Of a stretch of 64,000 nucleotides of DNA, positions 40,442 through 52,701 are shown one piece after another. The first letter of the stretch is position 1. The number at the start of each line of letters is the position of its first letter. This stretch comes from Pratylenchus scribneri. Taxonomy: Eukaryota > Nematoda > Chromadorea > Rhabditida > Pratylenchidae. Under the pieces are notes generated by a model. It was not told where the DNA came from and ran no database searches. It worked only from the letters and a program-made list of their open reading frames with translations. The translations under genes and the position numbers were made by a program. The stretch is taken from the NCBI GenBank assembly GCA_030063045.1, contig JAQSEB010000092.1:248001-312000 (forward strand), read 5' to 3'.

Positions 40442-43400
40442 TTATTGATGTTGGCCTCCTCCTCCTCCACTGCCGCCGGCATCCATCAATTCCACCATCA
40501 ATGAGACTGAATCCGCTTCGTCGAACCATTGCTTTTTGGCAACCGCATCCACGAAGGAAATTTTGGCACTGATTTTGGTTTTCTGAAAAATTACAAAAAC
40601 AATTTAAATTCGTTCTCCCCAATTTTACTTGTTGAATTTTGAGCAAAAATTGAGCTCGAAAATATTTTTGTCCGGCTTCCAATTGAACACTTTGTTTCTT
40701 TTCGGTTGCAGCCTGCAAAAGACTATAATTTATTAAAAAATGGCCAATTAACCAACCGCATTTTCCCTTTTCAAAGTCAAAACAACGCAAACACTTTCGA
40801 TGGGTTTTTGATTGTTCGAATCGACAATGCCTTCAACAATCAATGGCAAGAAATCGGCGGAATTAACCCGAAATGCGTTCCGTCCATCCGAAGATTGGGG
40901 ATTGATGATTAGCTAAAAAAATAAATATTTAAATTAGTAAAAAATTTGTTTGACTGGCTAATTTTAATTTAGAAATCATTGCTAAAGCCTAAAAAATGAT
41001 ATGCCGCCAATGGGAATCGAACCTGCCACTTCTTGAATTTAATCCCGGATTCTTTACCCACTACACCACAAATGCTTTTCTGGCTGAATTTCTAATTTTT
41101 TATCAATGTTTGTAAATAAATATCGACAAAGTTCAAATTAAACTAAGAATAACCATTTTTTATAACTTATTAATGGGACATTTAAATTTGATAAATTTTA
41201 AATATTATTTTCCGTTTTCCCCCGAAATTTACCTTTATTCGGGTACTCTGAATTCGTTGGAAGAAAAAGCGGGGAAGTCCGAGTTGGAAATTGACCAAAG
41301 TGTTCAAAACTTCCTTCAACATTTTCAAATTCAAAATTAAATCATTTTCGGCTGCCCAAAATTGAAGAAGCCTCGTTCGGATTGAATTCAGCAACGCATG
41401 AAAATTTCGGGTCTGCGCATTCGGCCGTGTACTATTTTCGCCCAAATCCTCAATTGGAATTTCGGAAAGTCTGCAAAAAAATTAAATTAATGTTAATTTG
41501 GATTTATTTTTAATTTACTTTTTCTCCTTTTTCGGTTCACCGCATAAAAGTGCCAAAAATTCCTCTAATAAAAGGCATTGCCGAATCATTAGGCCACAAA
41601 TCAGCAAAGTTTGATTGTCCGCATCGAATGATTTGCTGCAAAGTGCCACCCAATTTTGTCGAGCTTCCACAATGGAATTCCGAATAAGGCTCAGCTTTAA
41701 ATTAATTGGTTCAAATTTAATTTTTAAAATTTAATTTATGTATAAAAAATATTTTTTAGGTAATAAATTATTAAAAAATTTACCGATTGAATAATTGATT
41801 TTCGTTGTAATTCATTGGTTTGGCCAGAAAAATTGCTCATTCCCAACAATTTTACATTCAATGTTATCAAAATGGAACGAATTCCGGCGAATGTTGATTG
41901 CAAACAATTTGCATAGTCGGCCGCAAATGAAAATGGCTGACTTTTTTCGGTGGAAGCGAGTGCCTAAAATTATTAAAAATTTATTTAATTCAAAAATTAG
42001 GGAGGAAAACCTTAAAATTCAATGCAGCAAATTGCAAACCGGATTCATAGTTGGAAAGTTCTTTTGCCGAAAATGAGGTTGGTTGGGTGCGACAAATGTG
42101 GAGGAGGCCGGAAATCCATGAGGCAGTTTCCATATTTTCACACTAAATTTAAATAATTTATATTCAAAAATCGATTTTCTTACGGATTTGTGAATTCGTT
42201 CAAGCAGAGGAAGGGCAATCAGCCGAAAATGGCCAAAACGCAGGGCGGAACGGGCAATTTTGTACAGCGCCCAATGGTCGAATTGAGGATGGGTGAGGAG
42301 TCGATCCACAAAATCGTCCAAATTTTGACTTCCTTCGTTGGAATTTGTGAACAAATTCATTGGAGTGGTCAAAAAGAGAAGGGTGAAAACGAAGGAAGGA
42401 ATTGCCTCCAATTGTTGGGTTTTTCCAATTTCATTGGCCAAAGTGGATGAGACTAAAATAGATTTAATCGAATTAAAATTAATTAAAATGCAAACCAATT
42501 TGTTGGCATTCGGCCCAATACGTTTCGGTGACCACTGCCAATAATTCAAATAAATCCGTGTTTCGTTCAATCAATTTGGCGCCCAAAATTAATTTGCAAA
42601 TGGAAATGGCAAATTCCGGCGAACATTTTGTGGAACGCACAAAATTGGAAAGCAACAAAAGAAATTCCAATCGATTTAAATTCCGAATGTGGGAAGAATT
42701 TGGTTGCGATTGAATAAAATAGCAAAGTGTTTCTAAAAATATTCAAAAATTAATTAATTTTAAATTTGAAAACAAAACCTGAAATTGAGTGAAGAATTTC
42801 ATTACGAAATTGCTCATTTATTCCTCCATTTTGGAGAAGATTGTGGGACAATTTGATTGTGAAAATGCGAATAACAATGCATGGACTGGCCAGTAATGTG
42901 CTCAATTGATGTTTTTCTAAATAAAATTGGGGAGAATATTTTAAAATTTATTTTTTTACCATTTATAATTGGTGAATGTTGGCCATTTGATGAAAGCATT
43001 TCCAAGCAATGAAGCCAATTGCACAAAATTCCCTTCGATTCCAATTGTAAAATGTCCGAATAAGCTTTGCATAATGTCTGAAATATTTTTTTTGTAATTT
43101 TTGGTCAAAATTTTAAATTTGACCTTAACATTCTCCGGTGTCCAATATTGTTGTTGAGAAGCAATTTTCGATAAATTTCTTAGAATGCAATGAATAAGGA
43201 TTTTGTTTTTCTGGTCAATTTTGTTTGATAATTCCAAAATTAAAAGTGAAATCTAAATAATAAAAATCAATAAATTAATTGATAAATTAAAAAAAAAATA
43301 CTTGATCAGGTAAAATGGTTGAACAACGAGAGGCCAATTCGGTCAATGAACTGTGAAAATTATTTTTTTGATTATCAAATGAAAATTTCTTACTTATAGA

Positions 43401-44272
43401 CCGTCATAAGCATTTTTTCATCGGTAGGCCTGTTCAAGAGAAGTGCCTTCCCCAAATCAATGCAACTTTTTGCCACCGATAAATCTCGAATATTTGCAAG
43501 GATTTCGATCAAATGAATTTCCATTGAATTGCTGATAATTATTTGTTTATTTTGACCAAGCATTTCGGCAATTTTTCGAATAATTAAACTGGGAAAAGTC
43601 CTAAAAACAATTTTAAAAATCATTTTTTTTATTAATAATTTACGTTGAATGTTTTGCCAATTCATTGGCAGCATGAATGGCCGCCGAAATTTCGATTGAT
43701 TCCGCACAATCCAAAGATTCAATAACCAAATTATGGATCTTGAAAAGACAAATTAATAAAATAATCTAAACTATTTTAATAAAAACCTTTTTGTCTTCTC
43801 TTAACATCGGGGCCAAAGATGCCAACAAATGCAGGGTCAATGAACGTGCTTTGTAATCGTTTGAATGGGAAACTTTCATTATAATTCGAACAATTTCATC
43901 GGATAAACACGGCGTCAAACGTAAACTTCCTGTGCATTCCCTGATGGCGGTAACAATTCTAAGTCGAATTGTGTTCATTGAATGTTCAAATTTTCGGCCA
44001 AAAACTTCGCCATGGAAAGCCTAAAAGAAATTGTTAATTTCCTTAGTGGAATGTTTTGTTTACTTGTGCCAGCCTGTACAATGTGCTATGCATAAATGTT
44101 GGAAATGGATTATCGCGAATAAAACGGCTGCATTCCGTTATTGTTGTCAAAACATCAGCGAGATTTTGTGATTGTAGACCTAAAGATTAAATATATCAGC
44201 AAAGTTTAATGATAATTATCACAAACCCTTTTCAATCGCATTTTGGATGAAATTCACTTTATGCTTTTCCAT
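40442..44272 (-). CDS. INTS7: Integrator complex subunit 7
   Basis: Scaffold subunit of the nuclear Integrator complex, which binds RNA polymerase II and processes snRNA 3' ends. Eighteen exons in transcript order: 44272-44227, 44179-44064, 44020-43787, 43738-43644, 43600-43394, 43350-43302, 43252-43124, 43077-42960, 42916-42779, 42732-42496, 42452-42184, 42142-42011, 41963-41784, 41694-41519, 41470-41233, 40912-40757, 40712-40629, 40582-40442; 914 aa, close to the human length of about 960. Evidence is the alpha-solenoid N-terminal half with INTS7-like blocks (NPFPTFMHSTLYRLA, NTIRLRIVTAIREC, ARSLTLHLLASLAPML, ESIEISAAIHAANELAKHS) and a C-terminal half of the expected size ending in a Gly-rich tail. 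The match is from family memory, not a search. Most introns are 45-60 nt; the intron at 40913-41232 is longer and holds a tRNA-like fragment. Confidence 0.85.
41004..41075 (-). pseudogene. tRNA-like fragment in INTS7 intron
   Basis: Minus-strand 72 nt with an A-box-like GTGGTGTAGTGGGTAAAG and a B-box GGTTCGATTCCCA in the right order and spacing. Acceptor and anticodon stems do not pair well, so it is a decayed tRNA or tRNA-derived element and not a functional gene. It is on the same strand as its host gene. Confidence 0.5.
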
Positions 44273-44964
44273 TGTATTAAAAAATAATCTAAAATAATAT
44301 ATTTGATTCTAATATGAATTTATTTAAGTTTAGGTAGGGAGTTTGTATGGTGTTTGTTCTCTGTTTTTTTTTTTATGTTGAGGAGGGTGAGGGGGGGGGG
44401 GGTGGATTGAGCTCTGAAAATTGGTATGTCATCAATGGATGGCAATGCTGTGGCTTTCGGATTTTATGGCTCCGTCCCCCAAAAATTTTTGCTCCAGCTC
44501 TGCTTCGGTTCGGAGCTAGCACAGCACTAGTCAGTGGTCACTGGTGACTGGTCTTCGTTTAGCTATGTGGCTGTCGTTTTAGCGGTGTCGTCATCGTAGT
44601 ATAGCAGGTGTTGTTGATGTCGTTGTGGGCGAATTGCCGTTGGTTTTGGCAAAACATTCGGCTTTTATAGATGCTTCGCAAAACTCAATTAATAATAGCT
44701 ACGGTTACAGTATTTCATAACAATATTCCTATTTGTATTGTCACTATTACTGCCCATTTGCGAATATAAAAGTAGCGCTTTTTCAGGAATTCAGCATCAT
44801 TGCTCGACAACGACGACACCTGCTATCAAACGACATCGACTACAAACGACATCAAACGACAGCGACTATCAAACGACATCGACTACAAACGACATCAAAC
44901 GACAGCGACTATCAAACGACATCGACTACAAACGACATCAAACGACAGCGACTATCAAACAACG
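44273..44964. other. Region with poly-G run and 43 bp tandem repeat
   Basis: Upstream of INTS7. Twelve or more G at 44391-44402. About three units of a 43 bp repeat built from AACGACATCGACTACAAACG and ACATCAAACGACAGCGACTA lie at 44823-44958, just before the FLYWCH-like ORF. No gene seen in the rest. Confidence 0.55.
44823..44958 (+). repeat. 43 bp tandem repeat
   Basis: Three near-identical units containing AAACGACATCGACTACAAAC and GACATCAAACGACAGCGACT. The ACGAC core is shared with the larger array at 45457-45737, so both probably derive from one simple sequence. Confidence 0.85.
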
Positions 44965-45316
44965 ATGAATCCGCAGCAACCACCGCCAGTCAAACATGCG
45001 GGATATGTGCATGCCCTCACTCTCGACGGGAACGATGAAATCAACCCCTTCTTCAACAACCACTACGACTTCGCACGTCATTGGCACCACAACAATCGCT
45101 ATGGGACTACGCAATATTTCAGGTTGTTCATTTTTTTTGATTATAAATAATGTTCAAAAATTTAGATGTGCCGTCCCCAACTGCCCAGCAAGATTGATCC
45201 GAGATGATGCTGCTCCCGACTTCGTCCACGTCTACATTTCCATTGCCGAACACAACAATCACCCTCCAGTGCCGAGCCCTGCCTATGTCGTCCGATTCAT
45301 CCGAGGATGGCAATGA
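44965..45316 (+). CDS. FLYWCH-like zinc finger ORF
   Basis: Two-exon model (44965-45122, 45166-45316), 102 aa. After a 47-residue N-part comes TQYFRCAVPNCPARLIRDD, then EHNNHPP: the Cys-x4-Cys-x-Ala-Arg and His-x2-His spacing resembles the FLYWCH zinc finger found in MULE transposases and nematode FLH-type factors. The intron (GTTGTTC to AATTTAG, 43 nt) is supported by bringing the Cys pair into frame with the upstream aromatic residues. The ORF is bounded on both sides by ACGAC-type tandem repeats and has no other domain, so it could be a transposon relic or a young orphan gene. GC content and codon use are higher than in neighbours. Confidence 0.5.
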
Positions 45317-45456
45317 TGAGGAGATGATGGGGTGGCTCCCCAAAACAGCCTTCCGATGAACCCGAAAGGGGGAGGAACCCCAGCAAGAGGGAGGCGCCGT
45401 TAAGTTGGCGCTGGGGATAAGTAGGCTTCGGCCGAAACTAAGCCTCCCTACAATGA

Positions 45457-45737
45457 CAACGACACCAGCTAAAAACGACACCAGCTAAAACGACACCAGC
45501 TAAAACGACACCAGCTAAATAACGACACCAGCTAAATAACGACAGCAGCTAAATAACGACACCAGCTAAAAACGACACCAGCTAAATAACGACACCAGCT
45601 AAAAACGACACCAGCTAAAACGACACCAGCTAAATAACGACACCAGCTAAATAACGACACCAGCTAAATAACGACACCAGCTAAAAACGACACCAGCTAA
45701 ATAACTACACCAGCTAAATAACGACACCAGCTAAGCT
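45457..45737 (+). repeat. ACGACACCAGCTAAA tandem array
   Basis: About 17 units of ACGACACCAGCTAAA or ACGACACCAGCTAAATA (15-17 bp), with occasional GACAGCAG or ACTACACC variants. A further stray unit (CAACACCAGCTAGACAACGA) lies at 45890-45910, beyond the tRNA-like sequence, suggesting that sequence was inserted into or near the array edge. Confidence 0.9.
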
Positions 45738-45750
45738 AAACAACGATAAC

Positions 45751-45855
45751 ATTCTTTGTGTGTAAGGGGAGGCACTGGTTCGATTCCAGTGGGTTCTAAT
45801 TAATAAAAAGACCCTAGCTTAATGGCAGAGCGCCCCTGAAGCACAAGAGATTGTT
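45751..45855 (+). tRNA. tRNA-like sequence with halves in permuted order
   Basis: The 3' half comes first: AGGGG (45765-45769), AGGC, T-arm ACTGG-TTCGATT-CCAGT (45774-45790, perfect 5 bp stem), acceptor strand GGGTTCT, then A. After a 9 nt spacer comes the 5' half: AAGACCC (45808-45814), TA, D-arm GCTT-AATGGCA-GAGC, G, CCCCT (45833-45837). CCCCT pairs perfectly with AGGGG to give the anticodon stem; AAGACCC pairs with GGGTTCT at six of seven positions. Flanks extend the pairing (GCACAA with TTGTGT), with GAA opposite GTA between. This is the layout of a circularly permuted tRNA gene. Against it: no U at position 33 in the simplest fold and no defined anticodon, so it may be a decayed relic. 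Confidence 0.4.
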
Positions 45856-46370
45856 TGAAAATGTTTTATTCCTGATTTCTGATCATCGACAACACCAGCT
45901 AGACAACGATGACACATAAAACACAAAACATAGAAAAGACTAACTTCAAATAAATCGTAAAAACACGATGGAATTTCAAAAAAAATGTTCTAGAAATGTT
46001 TTGAGTCCAAAACTTTTAGAATCATAAAAACATGCTCTGATTTTTTGCAAATTTTATCGATAAATTTTATTTTCATGCAGCCCCAATCTATTTGAAGTCC
46101 CTTCTGTATTAGAATCCCCATTGGCTCTGAAATTTACAAGACCCGAGGCTTCTAACAGGAAAAATACGGTGATAAGGAATTGGAATTGGAACGAAGGATT
46201 CAGTGATAGGTGAAATTTTGTTTTAACTTTTAAGTAACTCTTTTGCGAAATGATTAATCGACCATATATTACAAATAGTCGATTTCTAATTTAAAAAGAA
46301 TTATTAATTTCATTTATAATTAATGCATAATCAAATTCAAAATACTAAATACAATGTTTTAATAATATGT

Positions 46371-48436
<2,066 letters not shown>

Positions 48437-50733
48437 TTAAAGATTTTTTCCCGAAATGCTCACTCCAATGGCCCGCTTGTTTGCACTGTTTTTCTGCTGG
48501 AATTGGCGTTGAGTGCGCACTAATCTTGAAATCTATAAAAAAATAATTTCCATTGCTTGATTGATAATTTAATTAATTTACCTGCTTGTTCTTTGTTTCG
48601 CCACGGAATTGTCCTTCAATTTCTGGACGAGGTCGAACCACATAGTCTTTGGTGGATGGTTTCGGGACACGAGCGCGAGGGATAAATCCAGGCTCCCCGG
48701 GGTGTTTTGGTTCATCGTCATCGTGCAATTTGTTTGCACCGGAAAATATTGGAATGCCACTCTCATCATCAACACTGTAATTAAAATTAATTAAAAATTT
48801 TAAATTGCTTCAAAATAACTTACGAAAGACGCTTGCGTTTGGCCAATGGCATTTGCGAATAATCACGTTGAACTCTCTCCTCCTTGCTCAAAGAGCGAAA
48901 ATCACTATCGAGCTGTAACCAATTTTATTTTAATATTTTAAATAATTTATTAAATCTACCTGGAAAATTGGTCGGGACCATTCTCGGATGAGTTTGGCTG
49001 CAATCAATTTGTTCTCTCGCGTTTCTTTTGGATGCTTGAATAAGTACATAACTGCTCGGCCCAAACCAGATTGTTTCAATGTGCTCTTAAATTAAAATGA
49101 ATTGAATATTTAAAAATGGAATTATTTACCTGTTCCAAATTTGGCCATCGCTCCAGTATTTTCAAAAGCGAACATCTTAATTATAAAATAAATTCAAAAA
49201 TATATTTTGGCAAAATAATTACCGAATTTCGAGGGCAACCAAAGATTTATCCGGGAGTGGAGCCAACCATTCGGATATTGCACTGACCATTCCTAAAAAT
49301 TGTTTTATTTATTTTCATTAGAAAAAAACATAACTATAAATTAATTTTAAAATGCTTTTCTCTTAAATAATATTTTTAATAAAAAAATCATATTTCTGCT
49401 GGCGGATTCGAACTTTACTCATTTTCCTATATCCTATTGCTTTACCAACTGAACTAAACTAGCTCATTCCTGACTAAATTTACCATTGTCCAACATCGCC
49501 TCGAAAAGGTCCACTTTGAGAAGAGTATTTTTGACAAATGGCAACATTTTACGCTTTCGAATTGCCGGTCTTCGGTCAATGTTTGCATTTCGATCATCCT
49601 AAAATTTTAGCTGACAATTTGAATTATAATTAAAAATTACGGCTGCCGCCTCATTCATCGCATCCACCAGCGCTTTAATTTGGTCATCCGCATCGGCCAT
49701 CAAATCAATTGAGCCATCCCTTCGGCGTCGACGCCGGCGTTCTTGCTTCTTTTTGGCCATCATCTCATCAAAATCCCATTTTCGTCCAAGCTTATCCCTA
49801 TGTAATTTTAATATTTATTTATAATGGATTATTTCCACTTACTCATCTTCGTCATCCGATCGTTCCACTCGAAGCAATTTTGGCTCATCCTCATCCTCCG
49901 ATCCGTGAACAACTTTTCCGCTGGGTCCACCCTTTAATTTAAAAATAAATATTTAATCGATAATTTATTTTTTAATACCAAATCTCCTTCCTTTTCCTCG
50001 TCATCATCGCTCATATCCTCTCCAAAAATATTCTGCATTAATTCGGAAACATCGCCGGCTTCTTTTGGTTTCTCTTCTTCATCATCCAATTCTTCCTTTT
50101 CATCTTCCTCTTCATTTGAATCGTTTTCATCTTTTTCTTCATCATCCGAATCGATTATAACACGTCTCGTTGGCTTTTCATCCTTTTCTTCGTCTTCTTC
50201 TTTGTCATCTGAGTCTATTTTTTCAATTAGATTCATTGTTTTTGTTTTATGGCCTTACCTTGATCAATTTTATCAGAATTGCTGCTTTCTCTTCCTTCGT
50301 TCACTTCATCATTTTCCCCCAAGTTTGCTTTTTCTTCCTGATTTTCAGCGCCTTCAATTTCCGGTGCTTCCTCCCGATTTTCAGCGCCTTCAATTTCCGG
50401 TGCTTCCTCCCGATTTTCAGCGCCTTCAATTTCCGGTGCTTCCTCCTGATTTTCAGCGCCTTCAATTTCCGGTGCTTCCTCCCGATTTTCAGCGCCTTCA
50501 ATTTCCGGTGCTTCCTCCCGATTTTCAGCGCCTTCAATTTCCGGTGCTTCCTCCCGATTTTCAGCGCCTTCAATTTCCGGTGCTTCCTCCCGATTTTCAG
50601 CGCCTTCAATTTCCGGTGCTTCCTCCCGATTTTCAGCGCCTTCAATTTCCGGTGCTTCCTCCCGATTTTCAGCGCCTTCAATTTCCGGTGCTTCCTCCCG
50701 ATTTTCAGCGCCTTCAATTTCTGATGAATTCAT
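48437..50733 (-). CDS. iws-1: Transcription elongation factor IWS1 (Spn1)
   Basis: Nuclear partner of SPT6 on elongating RNA polymerase II. Eleven exons in transcript order: 50733-50259, 50214-49979, 49931-49843, 49797-49641, 49598-49484, 49292-49223, 49175-49130, 49085-48960, 48912-48824, 48774-48582, 48532-48437; 563 aa. The N-terminal third is highly acidic and begins with about 11 copies of a 12-residue repeat ([12 protein letters not shown]), then Ser-Asp-rich runs ([17 protein letters not shown]). The C-terminal part has the TFIIS-N-like IWS1 core: [115 protein letters not shown]. The last exon ends ISGKNL. Upstream, GAATAG just before the ATG could be a trans-splice acceptor. Confidence 0.9.
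49398..49465 (-). pseudogene. tRNA-like fragment in IWS1 intron
   Basis: Minus strand with A-box-like TAGTTCAGTTGGTAAAGC and B-box-like AGTTCGAATCC. The T-stem does not pair, so it is decayed. It lies in the 190 nt intron between exons 5 and 6, on the host strand. Confidence 0.5.
50300..50720 (-). repeat. 36 bp in-frame coding minisatellite of IWS1
   Basis: About 11 near-identical 36 bp units (plus strand TTTTCAGCGCCTTCAATTTC, then CGGTGCTTCCTCCCGA) encoding [12 protein letters not shown]. Two units differ by CTG for CCG, giving Q for R. DNA identity far above what protein constraint needs implies recent expansion or homogenisation. Confidence 0.95.
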
Positions 50734-51068
50734 TGTTCTCTATTCGCAATTGATAAAATAATCTTAAATAGAATTATAAATATTGTGATAGGAAATATTA
50801 AAATTAAAATATGAAATTGAGAAAAGATTAATCTCATTCAGTGATTAAAAATATAAAAATCATTCCATTTTATACATTTGAATAATACAATCAATATTAG
50901 CCATATCAATCCCAGGAAAATGAAAAATTAATTATAAGACAATATCATTTAAAAATAAGATTTTGTGTTTGTGTGGTTTTGTTTTAATTTAGGGAGGATG
51001 GCTATGAAATATTCTTCTATTCAATTCATTGTTTATTTTTGTTCTTCTTCAAATCCATCATTCAATGT
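50734..51068. other. Spacer between R3HDM4-like gene and IWS1
   Basis: 335 bp AT-rich DNA between same-strand genes, holding no recognised repeat or gene. Confidence 0.5.
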
Positions 51069-52252
51069 TCAATCGAAATCCCAATCTGCGCCAGCTGACA
51101 ATTTCCGATTGCGTCGTTTCTTCTTCAAGAACTCTCCTAAGAAAATTTGAGGTGGATTGAAGGTCGGCTTCCCATTTTCAACTTGAACCAGCTTCTTCGA
51201 ATTGCCATTCTCAATGGCTTAAATAATTTAAATTAAATAAATTTTAAATTTAATTACTTTGCGAGTTTAATTGGAGAAATTGTGCCACCGCATGAACATA
51301 GAATCGTTTGACTCGACAGGCAATGTCCTCAAAATAAACCCCCGAAGAGAAATCGCCAAAAAAGCCGCGGAGTGCCGTTTCAATTTCCTTCATATAATCC
51401 TAAATTTTTGTTATTAAATTAATAAAAAGGAATATTAACTTACAAATCGTAGGTATCGTCGCTTCAGCAAACAATCGCGAAGTTTTTTGTCGATGTGGAG
51501 GAAACAATTCTCAGCCATCGAATCTTGATTCTCTAAATTTGATGAAATATTAGTGGAATATAAATGAATTAAAAAAGCACGTTTAGTCTGTTTGCCAAAG
51601 ATTTTATTCGATGGTCCAGGCTCTGTCGCTTTCGATTTTTCATTTACCTCTCGCTCAATTTTATCAATAAATTTGGCCTGTTTTGCCTCATCCATTTCGA
51701 TAAATTCGTTCCACATCTTTAAAATAATAATTTCAATTAAATCCAAAAAATAGGAACCTTCATCTTTTCCTCATCGCGCAGCAAAAGAGTGAAAGCCGTG
51801 ATTGTCTCTTCGATCAAATCAGAGCCGTCAAAACAAACATCCTTCATATCGGTGTAACCCATGATCAATTTTGCTTAAAATGTCAATTTTAAATGATTAA
51901 ATTATTTGCAATTATTACCATTTTCAACACGTCGCCATTTCTGTGCCCCCATGTTTCGTCGAACTTGCAATCCATCCACAATTTCAATTGGTCCATAGTT
52001 TCTGCGCGATCGTTTCGTCTTCTTCTTGCGTTGGATTTCATAGGTTTGGGGCGGAGGTTGAACTTTCTTCTCTTCTTCCTCGGAATCAGTAAAGTCAGAA
52101 TCGAAAAGGTAACTAAACAATGCGGATTTGAATGTATTTGAAATCGTTGTTTAAAAAACTTACTTATCATACTCATTGATGAGCACCTCATCTGCGCATT
52201 CTTCGATTCGAATCGGCTCATATTGGTTTTCTTTGTTACGTAAAATTCCCAT
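51069..52252 (-). CDS. R3HDM4-like R3H-domain protein
   Basis: Six exons in transcript order (52252-52164, 52112-51919, 51873-51758, 51716-51444, 51399-51258, 51217-51069), 320 aa. Matches the layout of vertebrate R3HDM4: a basic N-part (KKKTKRSRRNYGPIEIVDGL, VRRNMGAQKWRRVEN), MWNEFIEMDEAKQAKFIDKI, the R3H-like block CFLHIDKKLRDCLLKRRYLR with ETALRGFFGDFSSGVYF, then RFYVHAVAQFLQLNSQ and FNPPQIFLGEFLKKK. The R3H fold is linked to single-stranded nucleic acid binding; the function of this family is not well known. Exon 4 may hide an extra 48 nt intron (GTGCTTTTTT to AAATTTAG), which would remove 16 residues without changing frame. The stop is at GATTGA in exon 6. Confidence 0.8.
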
Positions 52253-52701
52253 ATTTAATCACAAAAAAGCTTTGGCTATGTCGGGACAAAGATTGATTTG
52301 TTGAAAATGAAATTTGATTGATTTGATCTGATTGTGTGTGGAATCTTGATTTGCATAAATGTGGTGATTTATTGATTTAAGCATCAAGCGTTGATTTGCT
52401 CAAATTCGTCTAACTGTATGTCAAGCTATAATATTTTTATTGTTTTTTATCTTTATTCTATTTCTCAACATTATCTCTCGTCTTTTTAATATACAATGCC
52501 AATTTTAATTTTTAAAAAAGAAAAGCATGAATGTCAAAAGTACCATATTCCAAGTAAACTTGTTGCTTGAAATCTCGGGTTTGAGAAGAGAAACCCTTTT
52601 TTGGAATTAATTAATTAACAAAAATAAAATTTATTAAATAAAATGATTGATAATAAAATAAAATAATAGAGAATGTGAGTAATTATTGTCTTCTGAGAAA
52701 A
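52253..52701. other. Spacer upstream of the R3HDM4-like gene
   Basis: 450 bp AT-rich DNA between the R3HDM4-like start and the ABC transporter stop. No gene or repeat recognised. Confidence 0.5.

Larger units (their letters stand above)
45317..46370. other. Repeat-rich intergenic region
   Basis: Holds the ACGACACCAGCTAAA array, the tRNA-like permuted sequence, and about 450 bp of AT-rich DNA before the CDKL 3' end. No protein gene seen. Confidence 0.55.
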
